Positions 17,688 through 27,846 of a stretch of 64,000 nt of DNA are shown here, piece after piece. Each line of letters opens with the position of its first letter. Position 1 is the first letter of the stretch. Location of the stretch: the NCBI GenBank assembly GCA_038562555.1, contig JBCFBK010000022.1:16947-80946 (forward strand). The letters run 5' to 3'. The notes below the pieces were generated by a model that was not told where the DNA came from, searched no databases, and saw nothing but the letters and a program-made list of their open reading frames with translations. The DNA is from JBCFBK01 sp038562555 (lineage in GTDB: Bacteria; Bacteroidota; Bacteroidia; Bacteroidales; Prolixibacteraceae). The position numbers and the translations under genes were made by a program.

Positions 17688-20675
17688 TTAATGTTTCATC
17701 AGGCGAACCGGTCCAAGCAATCCCGATTCGACCAGTGGATCATCTTTTTTATATAAACGATGGGTGGTAAATGTATACCGGTTCCCGGGCCGGGGACTGC
17801 CATTCAGAATCCAGTCGGGCCACTTTTTACCTTTTATACCATCGTCAGGCATCGCCTCATCGCCGATAAGCCGGTTAACCCACAGATTCGCCACATCAAT
17901 TTCGAGCAGATTGTCCGTTTTCTTAATAGCACCGGTCATATCCACCTGCCAGGGAGAAGTCCATGCAACACCAAGGTCCTTGCCATTCAGCTTCACACGG
18001 GCCATCTGGTTTACTTTCCCCAAATCCAGAAAATAACGGCGGGAAGGCTCTAATGAGCCGGGCAGATCGAACTTCTTTGAATAGGTAGCAATACCCGAAT
18101 AAAAACAAATTCCTTCCTCCGGCCTGGTTGTCCAGTCAACAAGAGATTCAAAAACGACTTCTTCAGGTCCTCCCCAAAGTGTGTCGAAAGCGACCGTCCA
18201 GGGCCCCTCCAAAACAGCCAGCATCTCTTTTTCAGGAAAATCAACCTTAACGGACACGTCCTTGTTTTCTGACCCGGGAGAATGACTGAACACAACAAAC
18301 AGGCTCTGGGAAGCATCAAGCTTCACCGGAACAGCAATCCCCCCTTCCGTCCGCCGGAGGTCGCTGAGCGACCGGATTTCGCCTGTTACAGCATCCCAGC
18401 GTTCGGCTTGCAACGTGCCGTCACGAAACAGGCAAATATCCTCAACGGGATTACTGGTCCTGTTCGAGATAAAATAAACTTCCCGGTCAGGCAGCGAACG
18501 GTGAATATATCTGATCGAACCGGAAGACGTAAAATCAGGATTGGCACCAAGTTCCTGAAGCAATGCGGCCGTCGATTCATACGGAGGATAAAGTTCCTTT
18601 GCCGTGCCATCCGTAATCGTATCGGGCAAAATAGCGGCGGGATAAATCTTTCCCGTGCTCCACAATTCAGTGGCAAGTCGCCCGACCTGTTCATCACAAG
18701 CCGGATAATTAACCAGTGACGGAGATTTCGACGGAGGGTTGCCAACAACTGCAGCACCGGCTTTCACAAGATCCGCCACTTTTCCCAGTAATTCAGGAGT
18801 CATCGTTTCCACATCGGGTAAAATCAGTACCCGGTAAGAACTCCCGCCCGGAAACTCGATCCGTTGATTGTGAACTTCGGCCTGCTGCAGAAGGAGCGGA
18901 GAACAACCATCAAAAGAATAGCCCTTTTTGTCGGGTAAGAAATCGGTCCCATCCAGCGCTGATTTGGGTGCACGGAATACCTGAGGTGCACCTTCGGGAG
19001 TCAGGTACAGGATATCGGCAACAGATTTCCCTTGCGAAAGCAGGAAGGAGCATCTCGCCACATACTTGTGATAGGCATGTACCATCGGCCACCAGGTCTG
19101 GCCCCGGTCCCAATGTACCCCATAAGGGCCCATGGTCATCCCCGGTCTCAGTTTGTCACTGAGTGGCTTGTGCGCAAAGGTGTGATACATAAACCGGTTG
19201 ATGCCAATACAAAAAGCCCAATCGCTTTGATCCTTCATATTTCCGGGGTACTTTTTCCAGGCCTCACGGGCATTGGCAGTAAAAGCTTCCGCTCCAACAA
19301 CCGGCTTCCCCTGAACGTGGGCGATGGAGGTCGCTTCAATACAACTGAAAGCCGAATTGAAACCAAACTGATCCGTCCAGAATTCACACATCGGAATATC
19401 GGCAATACTTCCCAGGTCCAGATCGGCAGTTGGATTCATATCATAAGGTTCGATCGAAAGCGTCAATCCATTGCGCCTTCCCAGCTCTTTGAGCCTTCCT
19501 GCATGATTTTCAAGAATAAGTTCCTGCGATGTTAAGCGGACATCCCATAAAAACCGTTCAGTCTGTTCAAGGCTTTCCACAATCTGCCCGGCATAGGCAG
19601 GAAGGTACCGCAACGGGTCATAGCCTCGCCGCTTTTTGAATTGTTCCCTGAAATCACCCGTCCAGTTTTGTGATCCCATTTCCCAGCTGTCGATATGTAC
19701 CATGGTCCACCCGCCTCCGTTATCGGTACGTCGGGGACCCGCCTTTTTCAGAAGCTTCCCAATATAGGCATCAAAGTGAGCATCAAAGGATACGGAATCA
19801 AATTTATCGCATTCAAATCCCATCCCCGGCATTGGCGCCGGACGTGTAACCGCGCCGTTGTTGCGTTTCCCAAATCTCAGGATGGTCCATTTTCCCGGGG
19901 GGACCTGCCAGCGAATTCCGCCGTCGGGTTGAAGCATGGCAGTCAAATCTATAATTTCCTCGTAATTAACAGCTGAACCCGAAACGTCCTGATAATCGGA
20001 AAAAGAAGGAAGAAATTGTTTAACGCCGGGCCGGGAAGTATACGGCGCCCTGTAATAAAGTGCCTTCTCATCAAGATCAGGAATGACCTGGCTGTTTTTG
20101 GCAGCAGGATAAGCCAGAACAGCGACATCTTCATACCATTTGTCACGGATCAGCTTCAACTCCGCAGTCAGACTTCCCTCTCCAAAATAAGGAGTTTTAG
20201 GTTCAGGCACAGGAAGGACCGATTGAAAAAGAGAAGGTCCTTCTACTGCTGTAGAGCTGGCAACCAGATGCATCATTGATTCTTCCGGTTTTACCCAGGG
20301 ACCACCGCTGCCTGCCCATCCCGGGCCTGACCCAAGGATCAGACTAATGCCCAGGCGTTCACACTCACGAACGGCATGAACATACATATCCTGCCACTCC
20401 TCACTCAGAAAATCGATCTTCCCCCGCGGAATACCTTTATTAATTTCAAGATAAAGAACATACCCAATGCCTGCTTCCTTCATTGATTCAAGATCGGCAG
20501 TCATAGCCTCTTTACTGATATTGCCATCCATAAAATACCAGTAAACGCCTGGCCTCGCTGAATCGGGAGGATCAACAAATCCGGCCCTGACAGGATCGGT
20601 ATCTTCAACATTACAGCGCACCGCGGTTAATCCGGCAAGCAAAATAAGAACCCATAACAATTTCAAGCGTTTCAT
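17688..20675 (-). CDS. GH106-type alpha-L-rhamnosidase, paralogue 1
   Basis: 995 residues with a signal peptide ending near AVRC; lipidation is possible but the lipobox is imperfect. The N-terminal part starts FVDPPDSARPGVYWYFMDGNISKE, the typical opening of Glyco_hydro_106. The catalytic barrel carries MVHIDSWEMGSQNW (Glu332), IPMCEFW (Glu431) and GAEAFTAN (Glu463), candidates for the acid and base. A C-terminal galactose-binding-like beta-sandwich has ARVKLNGKDLGVAWTSPW. Known GH106 members release alpha-L-rhamnose from complex pectins or ulvan-like glycans by inversion. It follows a sulfatase by 24 bp in a rhamnosidase-sulfatase-rhamnosidase-sulfatase run, suggesting alternate desulfation and rhamnose removal. 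Confidence 0.88.
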   Translation of the reverse strand: MKRLKLLWVLILLAGLTAVRCNVEDTDPVRAGFVDPPDSARPGVYWYFMDGNISKEAMTADLESMKEAGIGYVLYLEINKGIPRGKIDFLSEEWQDMYVHAVRECERLGISLILGSGPGWAGSGGPWVKPEESMMHLVASSTAVEGPSLFQSVLPVPEPKTPYFGEGSLTAELKLIRDKWYEDVAVLAYPAAKNSQVIPDLDEKALYYRAPYTSRPGVKQFLPSFSDYQDVSGSAVNYEEIIDLTAMLQPDGGIRWQVPPGKWTILRFGKRNNGAVTRPAPMPGMGFECDKFDSVSFDAHFDAYIGKLLKKAGPRRTDNGGGWTMVHIDSWEMGSQNWTGDFREQFKKRRGYDPLRYLPAYAGQIVESLEQTERFLWDVRLTSQELILENHAGRLKELGRRNGLTLSIEPYDMNPTADLDLGSIADIPMCEFWTDQFGFNSAFSCIEATSIAHVQGKPVVGAEAFTANAREAWKKYPGNMKDQSDWAFCIGINRFMYHTFAHKPLSDKLRPGMTMGPYGVHWDRGQTWWPMVHAYHKYVARCSFLLSQGKSVADILYLTPEGAPQVFRAPKSALDGTDFLPDKKGYSFDGCSPLLLQQAEVHNQRIEFPGGSSYRVLILPDVETMTPELLGKVADLVKAGAAVVGNPPSKSPSLVNYPACDEQVGRLATELWSTGKIYPAAILPDTITDGTAKELYPPYESTAALLQELGANPDFTSSGSIRYIHRSLPDREVYFISNRTSNPVEDICLFRDGTLQAERWDAVTGEIRSLSDLRRTEGGIAVPVKLDASQSLFVVFSHSPGSENKDVSVKVDFPEKEMLAVLEGPWTVAFDTLWGGPEEVVFESLVDWTTRPEEGICFYSGIATYSKKFDLPGSLEPSRRYFLDLGKVNQMARVKLNGKDLGVAWTSPWQVDMTGAIKKTDNLLEIDVANLWVNRLIGDEAMPDDGIKGKKWPDWILNGSPRPGNRYTFTTHRLYKKDDPLVESGLLGPVRLMKH

Positions 20676-20699
20676 TCGGAATTTCTTAAGTGATTTATT

Positions 20700-22076
20700 T
20701 TACCTGCAATGGATTTGCTCGTCCATCGCCGAAAAAGCCTTTTTCAATTCATTCAGTTTTTCGGGATATCTTTTCGATAAATCATCCGATTCCCGTTCGT
20801 CCGTCCGGAGGTTATAAAGCTCATCGTTGACCATCTTCCATTCGCCCCTGCGATAAGCAACCTGACGGGATGGCTTAAATGACCAATATACCGCCCGATC
20901 CGTTTTTTCCCTGTGAAGGATCGTTCCTGAAATATCGATCCCATCCAGCTTTTTCTTATCGGTCATGGCTTCAAAACCAATAATACGGGCGAGGGTAGGA
21001 ACGATATCAATCGTACAAAGCAGATCGTCCATCGTTTGGTTCGGCTTGATCTGATCTTTCCAGCAAAGCAGGGCAGGAACCCTGATTCCACCTTCATAGA
21101 GGGTTCCTTTTTCCCCTCGTAAACGACCATTGCTCGCATAACCGGAGTAAGATTCAGCATATCCACCGTTATCGGAAATAAACCAGATCATCGTATTTTC
21201 CGGATTACCGATTTCTTCAAGTTTCTTTAATATTCGTCCGATATTATCATCCAGATTGGTGATCATCGCTGCATAATATCTTTTAGCGGAGTCCTGCACG
21301 TGCTTAAAGCGATTCAGGTATTCCGGTTCAACCTGCAGACTGTTGATCATATCCATTCCTTTGAACCTGGTCAGCTTCAACGACAAGGTGCTGTCAGGAA
21401 CATCGCCGGGGTCAGTTTTTCCATAATGAGGGGCGTTGTACGACAGAAACAAAAAATAGGGCACTCCCTTTTTGCTTTGATCGCTGATGTAGTCAACAGC
21501 ATGACCGGTGATCAAATCGGTAGCATATCCGTCCTCGATAAGCGGGTCTCCGTTCCGGTACCAGGAATTTCCCCAGCCGGCGTATGTATGCCTGAAATAA
21601 TCTATGCATCCATCCACATGCCCGATAAAAAGATCGAAACCATGCTTCTGGGGGAAGTAGTCTTTTTTAGCAGATCCCAGATGCCACTTGCCCGTTATCG
21701 CCGTGGAATATCCCATCTGTTTTAAGTACCGGGGCAGTATTGTTTCCGCATCGTCCAAATGATCGTCGCCTCCGGGCATTCCGACTTTCTCCAGACCATG
21801 ACAGGACCGCTGGGGATAGCTTCCCGTAAGAAGACTGTAACGCGATGGGGTACATACCGGTGAAGCTGCGTAGAAATTGGTAAATTGAATGCCTTCTCTT
21901 CCGATCCTGTCTATATTCGGAGTGGGAATATCTCCTCCATAGAGACTTAAATCGCCGTATCCCATATCATCGACGTAAATCAGGATAATGTTCGGCTTAT
22001 GATCTGCCTTACCTGCCAGGCTTAAGCCTACTATTGAGATCCCGATGCAATATTTACTGATGTCTTTTTTCCTCAT
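20700..22076 (-). CDS. Type I (S1 family) sulfatase, CTPSR active site
   Basis: 458 residues with a signal peptide. Metal-binding Asp36-Asp37 in IYVDDMGYGD, then VCTPSRYSLLTG with Cys75 in the C-x-P-x-R motif that is converted to formylglycine by a sulfatase-maturating enzyme; none is encoded in this window. Further family blocks: AITGKWHLG, and WFISDNGGYAES for the remaining metal ligands. It is arylsulfatase-A-like (S1) and would remove sulfate esters from the oligosaccharide in the periplasm. It starts 15 bp after a GH106 stop and ends 24 bp before another GH106, so desulfation is probably required for rhamnosidase action. The position of the sulfate removed cannot be told from sequence. 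Confidence 0.93.
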   Translation of the reverse strand: MRKKDISKYCIGISIVGLSLAGKADHKPNIILIYVDDMGYGDLSLYGGDIPTPNIDRIGREGIQFTNFYAASPVCTPSRYSLLTGSYPQRSCHGLEKVGMPGGDDHLDDAETILPRYLKQMGYSTAITGKWHLGSAKKDYFPQKHGFDLFIGHVDGCIDYFRHTYAGWGNSWYRNGDPLIEDGYATDLITGHAVDYISDQSKKGVPYFLFLSYNAPHYGKTDPGDVPDSTLSLKLTRFKGMDMINSLQVEPEYLNRFKHVQDSAKRYYAAMITNLDDNIGRILKKLEEIGNPENTMIWFISDNGGYAESYSGYASNGRLRGEKGTLYEGGIRVPALLCWKDQIKPNQTMDDLLCTIDIVPTLARIIGFEAMTDKKKLDGIDISGTILHREKTDRAVYWSFKPSRQVAYRRGEWKMVNDELYNLRTDERESDDLSKRYPEKLNELKKAFSAMDEQIHCR

Positions 22077-22091
22077 TTCTTTGCTTCTTTT

Positions 22092-25043
22092 TTATTCAAT
22101 GGAAGATAGCTCTGTTGATTTGAAAAGGCGCACAGGCCCCAGCAAACCGGAAACGCTTAGAGGCGTATCTTTGGTCAGTTTCGTAATGTTTGTTCGGGTA
22201 TATCGTTGTCCGACAGGCAGGAACTGATCGCCTATTATCCGGTTTGGCCAAAAATTGACCACATCAATCTCCAGTTCGTTTTCCCCTGGCTGAAGCGATG
22301 CCGTAATCTCGACCCGGAATGGCGCCGCCCAAACGATGCCTGATTGTTTGCCGTTGAGGCGAACTTCAGCCAGTTCCTTCACCCGTCCTAAATCAATAAA
22401 GTATCCCGAATGATCACGCTGCGTTTCATTCTCCATATTAAATTTGATTTTATAGGTCGCAGTCCCTGAATAATACTTAATCCCCGGGTCATCATGATCT
22501 GTCCAGCTTGAAAGCTCCCTGAACACGACCGATTCCGGTCCTCCCCATTCCTTTTGGAAGCTAACGGTCCAATCGCCGTCTATTTCTTTTAAAAGCTCAG
22601 GGGTCAAAAAGTTGGCCTTCCCGGGTGTTGAAGGTGAAGTTCCTTCTTTGGCAAAAACTACGAAAAGGGAGCCATAGGGCGATAACTCAACCGGAAGTAT
22701 CGTACCTCCGTCTTTGACTGTCCAGTCAGTTGCTTCCCATCTTTTTCCTGAAACAGCATCCCAAAACTCCGGCTGTTTACCGGTAATCCTGAAATTGAAC
22801 GAAATCTTTTCATGCTGACCCGTCTGATTGGACAAAAAATAAATATCAACCAGAGAATCAGACCGGTGAATGTAGTCTATTCCCGAATCGCTTCTGCCAC
22901 CAGACCAGGAAAGATCCGGCCGGATATGGAGTTTTCTGAGGACTTGTCCGGCTTCAATTCCGGCATAAATACGCCCTTTTCCGATTCTTCGTTCCACAAA
23001 CCCGTTATTTGAATAGTCTTCTCCCCACAATCTGTTTGTCAGCGCCCTGAATTCGTTATCCGCCTCAGGAAATCCCTTTAAACTGTTCATGTACGCAGGT
23101 TTAGGGCCTACCACTACCGCACCTTTGCGGACCAATTCTTCTATTTTCTTCAAAACTGACAAAGAAAAACCAGGGTAGTCGGGCAAAGCAAGTAACCGGT
23201 AATGCATTCCGTCAGGGAGAACAATCATTCCGTCAGACACACGCATCCGCTCAAGAATGACCTCTTCGGTCACTACATCGTAGTCATAGCCGGGAAGAAT
23301 ATTTGCCGGATCTGTTTTTTTTAACTGCGCAAAATTTGGAACATGATCTCCGTAATAATAGGCGACATCAGCCACAAACAGCCCATGCTGTAACATAACC
23401 TGACACCGGTTTATGTATGACAGAAACGCTTCCGACCGGCTCCACCAGGTTGAATTGGGGTTCAGATGGGTGCCGGCAAATGCCTCCTGCCCGGGAATTC
23501 CCGCTTCTTTCGGAGAACAGGAAAAGGCATGCCACACCAGGAGATTCATTCCTTCACAGGCGGCTCTGTCGAACGTCGGCTTTAAATTATCCCAGATGGT
23601 CTCCTGCCAATGAGGCCCCACTGTTGTAAATCCTTCGGCCATCACCGTTTTCTTTCCATAGGTATGTGCCGCCGAAGCCGGTTGCTTGACAAAAAACCGT
23701 TGTTCATCGGTTATACGATGAGTCTCTGACTTTGCCCAGAATTCAGACATGGGCACATCATTAAATCCAAGGCAACGCTGCGCATCAATAGGCATCGCAT
23801 GGGGCCCGCCCGATTCAGGATGGATCAGCATTTTTTTCTGTACGGCAAGGTCTCTGAAAATGCGGTAATGATTATCAATAACCAAATCCCCAAATGTCTT
23901 CCGGAAATCGTTTAAAAAACGGTGGCTGACCTGCGAACTTTCAACAACATTTCCAACTAATGCAGGAACAAATGGAAGAAGATCATAACCGCGACGCTTT
24001 TGAAACTCCTCCCGAAAAGAAGGAGTCCAATTGACCGGCTCCAGTTCCCAGCTATCGGTATGCAGGTATTTTAAGGTCATCCCCGCCTGATCGCCCGCAT
24101 CCGCAATTAACGGGTTCACAACCAGATCCCGGTATTTTTTAAAAACGGACGCATCAAAAGGGTCGATGGGAAATCCCCCCCAACCTTCGGAAGAGGCCCA
24201 CTTCATCCCCTTCGAATAAATCGTATATCCCAAACGAAGAATCTCCCATTCTCCTTCCGGCACATCCCATTGCAGCGTACCATCAGCCGCAAGCTTATCC
24301 GACAGATCAATAACATCGTTGATACGTATGCCAGCCGGTTCATTTCTCAGCTCATTCTCCTCAAAAAGAATTCTGGTGTCAGGCGCCGATGCGTGCAAGG
24401 GTTTGTGCATGGCCTTTATTTCCCAGTTTTTTATCACCCCGCCCTGCTTTCGGGGATAGGCTATTAAGAGAATATCCTGGTAAAGACTATCCTGCTCTTT
24501 TTTAAAAGCCGGCTTTTCATGAGCCCGATGAGCTTCACCGATGAATTTTCTCACTTTAGGAAGACTTATTCTCCGGTTGATTGTCGCGGGTCCCTGTACC
24601 GTGTCGCGGGACCAGACCAGAATTTTCGGGGCATCTTCCTTTTGAATCATCGGCCCCCCCAACGGCCAGCCACTTGTTATATTTAAACTGATTTCCAATC
24701 CTAACCTGCCAGCTTCCTTCAAGGCATGCCTGTACAGGTCCCTCCATTCAGAAGACATAAAATCAGGGCCATGCGGAACCTGGTTGTTCCCACCGGCATA
24801 CGAACGATCGACATCACAGAGGACTGCTCCTCCAAAACCTTTCAGCTTCATCTGCCCGAGGTCACAGGTAATAGCTTCCTTGGTGACATTCCCGTTGATC
24901 CACCACCAGTATGCCCGTAGTCTTGCCTGCAACGGAGGATTTATAAAATCTTTCCCGAGTCTGATCAGTGAATCTTCCTCATCTCTCTCATGAATGACCA
25001 GGCAGGAATTCTGCAGTAAAATCAGAATAATAAAAATCTTCAT
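22092..25043 (-). CDS. GH106-type alpha-L-rhamnosidase, paralogue 2
   Basis: 983 residues with an N-terminal signal peptide (MKIFIILILLQNSCLVI), Cys14 possibly lipidated. The opening FINPPLQARLRAYWWWINGNVT is the family start. Barrel blocks: LKYLHTDSWELEPVNW with the candidate acid Glu, FREEFQKRRGYD, NDVPMSEFWAK and MAEGFTTVGPHW. The C-terminal beta-sandwich has AEVRLNGKQSGIVWAAPFR. Similar to the paralogue at 17688 in order and motifs but clearly diverged, which suggests different linkage or neighbour-sugar preference. It sits between the two sulfatase genes (66 bp and 15 bp spacers), within a single operon. Confidence 0.88.
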   Translation of the reverse strand: MKIFIILILLQNSCLVIHERDEEDSLIRLGKDFINPPLQARLRAYWWWINGNVTKEAITCDLGQMKLKGFGGAVLCDVDRSYAGGNNQVPHGPDFMSSEWRDLYRHALKEAGRLGLEISLNITSGWPLGGPMIQKEDAPKILVWSRDTVQGPATINRRISLPKVRKFIGEAHRAHEKPAFKKEQDSLYQDILLIAYPRKQGGVIKNWEIKAMHKPLHASAPDTRILFEENELRNEPAGIRINDVIDLSDKLAADGTLQWDVPEGEWEILRLGYTIYSKGMKWASSEGWGGFPIDPFDASVFKKYRDLVVNPLIADAGDQAGMTLKYLHTDSWELEPVNWTPSFREEFQKRRGYDLLPFVPALVGNVVESSQVSHRFLNDFRKTFGDLVIDNHYRIFRDLAVQKKMLIHPESGGPHAMPIDAQRCLGFNDVPMSEFWAKSETHRITDEQRFFVKQPASAAHTYGKKTVMAEGFTTVGPHWQETIWDNLKPTFDRAACEGMNLLVWHAFSCSPKEAGIPGQEAFAGTHLNPNSTWWSRSEAFLSYINRCQVMLQHGLFVADVAYYYGDHVPNFAQLKKTDPANILPGYDYDVVTEEVILERMRVSDGMIVLPDGMHYRLLALPDYPGFSLSVLKKIEELVRKGAVVVGPKPAYMNSLKGFPEADNEFRALTNRLWGEDYSNNGFVERRIGKGRIYAGIEAGQVLRKLHIRPDLSWSGGRSDSGIDYIHRSDSLVDIYFLSNQTGQHEKISFNFRITGKQPEFWDAVSGKRWEATDWTVKDGGTILPVELSPYGSLFVVFAKEGTSPSTPGKANFLTPELLKEIDGDWTVSFQKEWGGPESVVFRELSSWTDHDDPGIKYYSGTATYKIKFNMENETQRDHSGYFIDLGRVKELAEVRLNGKQSGIVWAAPFRVEITASLQPGENELEIDVVNFWPNRIIGDQFLPVGQRYTRTNITKLTKDTPLSVSGLLGPVRLFKSTELSSIE

Positions 25044-25109
25044 CTCATAAACAGCTTATTCAATGCCATCTTTGCCGTGTTCCGTATCTGCCAGGTTGAA
25101 GTTTCGGCT

Positions 25110-26540
25110 TTAATTAAAATAGTTTTTCCCCCTGCCCGCTCTGAGTTTCCGGCTCAAATCATCCACAATGCGCTCATACCAGGTTTTCCCGGCCAAATTA
25201 TAATTCTCATCCGGGTCCGAGGTGTGATCAAAAAGCATACGATCCGTTATCCGGTCCTCTTTATCCCACCATTCCGTATAGGAATATTTATCATCAAGGT
25301 ATGTGAAACCGTTATTCCACCTGGCAACCGCATAGCCTTTCCCTTTCGCCGCCTTGTCCTGAAGCAACGGATACAGACTTTGTCCTTCCAGCTGACTGCT
25401 TTTCGGAAGGGAAGCCAGGTCACAAAAGGTGGGATACAGGTCAAGGTATTCAACGATCTCATTGGTGCGGTACCCTTTCAGGCCACCGGGTGTCTGAATG
25501 ATCAGCGGAGCGTGAAGGCTTGTATGCATGACCGAGTGTTTGCACCACATGCCGTGTTCACCAAGGTTCCAGCCATGGTCGCCAATCAGAACAACGGTGG
25601 TATTCTTATCCAGTCCCAGTCGTTCCAGTTCATCCAAAAGCTGACCAATCAGGGCATCCACGTACGACACGCAGGCATAATAGCCGTGTATCATTGTTCT
25701 TGCCGCATCTTCACTCAATGGCCCCTCGTCAGGAATGCCCCGGTAAGCCATCAATTCACCCCAATGCGTCAACGCCTGCGGAGGGATCAGGTTTCCTTCC
25801 TTCAGTTCATAGTTATCAGGAACGCTGATTTTGTTACGATCGTAGAGGTCCCAATATTTTTTGGGCGCTACAAATGGCAAGTGCGGGCGGACAAATCCGA
25901 CTGCAAGAAAAAACGGCTCTTCCCCCAGCGCTAACTTCTTCAGGTCCGACAAGCTTTTTTGTACCATTTCCCCATCCATATACTCCTCTTCCGGAAGATC
26001 GGCTTTTTCATAGTATAGTCCTCTCTTCCTCGTTCCGGTCTCCTTTTGGATTTTCAGAAAAGCCAGGTTTTCTTCAGTCCGGTAGTCCAGCGGATTATGG
26101 TAGGGCATTACATCATCCCAGAAAACTGAGGAAGCTTCATCCTGATGATGAAATACTTTCCCGTTTGAAATTGTCGTGTAACCGGCTTCTTTAAAAGCAC
26201 GGTTCAGGGTTATCGCATTGGGGGTTTCTTTGTCCACTCTCAGGTTCCAGAATGAAAAACCACTGCGGGTGGGCCGCATTCCCGTCAGGATACTTGCCCG
26301 CGAAGCCCCGCATACCGGAACATTACAATACGCCCGGTTAAAAACTACACCATTCTCCGCCAACCGGTTAATATTGGGGGTTTTGACCAGGGAATGATTA
26401 TAACATTCCAGTTCCGTTCTCAGATCATCACAGATAATAAACAGCATATTATTCTTCCCGGCCCGGGATTCCTCTCCGGCGTACAGGCTCGTGGTGATCG
26501 AAGCCAACGAAAGACCGGCCAGTAAAATTTTTTGGTTCAT
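25110..26540 (-). CDS. Type I sulfatase, iduronate-2-sulfatase-like (CGASR active site)
   Basis: 476 residues with a signal peptide. Asp38-Asp39 in FIICDDLRTEL bind the metal. Cys77 in VCGASRASILTG is the formylglycine precursor; the C-G-A-S-R form, with Ala replacing the usual Pro, is common in iduronate-2-sulfatase-like (S1_7-type) bacterial sulfatases. Also ISNGKVFHH, VGFVRPHLPFVAP and LIGDHGWNLGEHGMWCKHS, which are characteristic of that subgroup and complete the metal site. Its relatives act on 2-sulfated uronates or on sulfated rhamnose in ulvan pathways, which would fit the neighbouring lyases and rhamnosidases. It is flanked by a GH105 (79 bp) and a GH106 (66 bp). The subfamily is inferred from motifs only. 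Confidence 0.92.
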   Translation of the reverse strand: MNQKILLAGLSLASITTSLYAGEESRAGKNNMLFIICDDLRTELECYNHSLVKTPNINRLAENGVVFNRAYCNVPVCGASRASILTGMRPTRSGFSFWNLRVDKETPNAITLNRAFKEAGYTTISNGKVFHHQDEASSVFWDDVMPYHNPLDYRTEENLAFLKIQKETGTRKRGLYYEKADLPEEEYMDGEMVQKSLSDLKKLALGEEPFFLAVGFVRPHLPFVAPKKYWDLYDRNKISVPDNYELKEGNLIPPQALTHWGELMAYRGIPDEGPLSEDAARTMIHGYYACVSYVDALIGQLLDELERLGLDKNTTVVLIGDHGWNLGEHGMWCKHSVMHTSLHAPLIIQTPGGLKGYRTNEIVEYLDLYPTFCDLASLPKSSQLEGQSLYPLLQDKAAKGKGYAVARWNNGFTYLDDKYSYTEWWDKEDRITDRMLFDHTSDPDENYNLAGKTWYERIVDDLSRKLRAGRGKNYFN

Positions 26541-26619
26541 ATTCTTTTAGCTTAACCTGGTTTCAATAAAATCGAAAAAAATTGCCTGAAATCTTCATGC
26601 AGGATTGCCCATCACAGCA

Positions 26620-27825
26620 CTATTTTTTAGTCGTGTGCTTATCTATGTATTTAACTACCTCAAGCCCTGCCAGCATAAATGAAGCAGTACCATATACTTC
26701 ATTTTTTGAAGACGAGATATTCATCGGTGTGTCGCCGATAGGCTGCACATAACCTAACATGCCATTTGGCTGAACAGCCCCGACCATAGCAGCCCAGGCC
26801 TTTTTTGCCGGAATAAGGTACTCATCTTCACAAAGCAGACCGTTATTCAATCCCCACCATAACCCAAATGTAAAAAATCCGGTGGCACTCATTTCAGGTG
26901 AAGGATACGAGTCAGGGTCCAGGAGGCTGGCATGCCAGTATCCCCGATCGTCCTGAAGCGCTATTATTCGCGACATGATTTGTTTGAACCGATTTTCATA
27001 CCGCTCACGCGAATGATAATCAGCAGGTAAAAAATTCATGACACGGGCCAGTGCACCAACAACCCACCCGTTTCCACGCCCCCAGAAAACTTTGGCGCCA
27101 TTTGCTTCTTTCATTGAAAAAAAACGTGTGTCACGAAAAACAAGCCGTTCTTCCTGGTCATAAAGCGCTTCCATCGTAAACCAAAACTCCCGGTTCATAA
27201 ACTCCCGGTACTCATTGTTACCCGTAATATTCGCAAAACAAGCATAGGTAGGAGCTGCCATATACAAGGCGTCGCACCAGCACCACCGCTCCTGATTAGC
27301 CGCAATCTCAAAATTTATATTGTCGGTTTTCGGATAGCTCTTCATTTGATAATCAAGCCGTTCTATAGTAGGGATGAGCGACTTCCAGCCTCCTGCCAAA
27401 AGTTTTACCGTAGGGGCATCCCACTTTTCTATTTTCGAGATCAGATAACGGGGACTTCCGGTGCGTTCCCATATTGCGGCATACGACAGCGAAACAGCAA
27501 TATCATTGGCAGGGTTGAGACTTCTGTGCCCAACCTCCCATTGCAGGTCGTACGCGATCTGCTCATGCCATTCTCTGAAATGGCGACTGTTATCATAGGC
27601 CGCCCAATCTGCTAAAGCGCTCATAAAAACGCCGTCAGCCCAACCGGTAAATTGCGGGTTGTACTCCACTGTTCTTCCGGCCCGGGGCATATTTTCAGTT
27701 TGCCACTGAGCCGCGTCGTTGACAATCCTTTTAACCTGGTCAATTGTGAATGCTTCCGGGTGGCCATTTTGTGCCCATACCGTATTCATACACAGGAACA
27801 GAATGGGCAAAATGAGTCTATACAT
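26620..27825 (-). CDS. GH105 unsaturated uronyl hydrolase, second copy
   Basis: 401 residues with a signal peptide cleaved near NTVWAQ. GWADGVFMSAL (about 61-71), WCDALYM (183-189) with probable catalytic Asp185, and FWGRGNGWVVGAL (247-259). It shares blocks with the GH105 at 6798 but is 37 residues longer, with a different N-terminal part, so it is not a recent duplicate. It follows a heparinase-type lyase by 21 bp, again placing a lyase and an unsaturated uronyl hydrolase together. Periplasmic removal of the 4,5-unsaturated uronic acid from lyase products is the expected role. Confidence 0.9.
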   Translation of the reverse strand: MYRLILPILFLCMNTVWAQNGHPEAFTIDQVKRIVNDAAQWQTENMPRAGRTVEYNPQFTGWADGVFMSALADWAAYDNSRHFREWHEQIAYDLQWEVGHRSLNPANDIAVSLSYAAIWERTGSPRYLISKIEKWDAPTVKLLAGGWKSLIPTIERLDYQMKSYPKTDNINFEIAANQERWCWCDALYMAAPTYACFANITGNNEYREFMNREFWFTMEALYDQEERLVFRDTRFFSMKEANGAKVFWGRGNGWVVGALARVMNFLPADYHSRERYENRFKQIMSRIIALQDDRGYWHASLLDPDSYPSPEMSATGFFTFGLWWGLNNGLLCEDEYLIPAKKAWAAMVGAVQPNGMLGYVQPIGDTPMNISSSKNEVYGTASFMLAGLEVVKYIDKHTTKK

Positions 27826-27846
27826 AATCGATCTGTTTTGTACGTA

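Noticed and set aside
25077..25934. 285-codon plus-strand open frame over the iduronate-sulfatase-like gene
   Set aside because: It is an antisense shadow of a gene with full sulfatase motifs.
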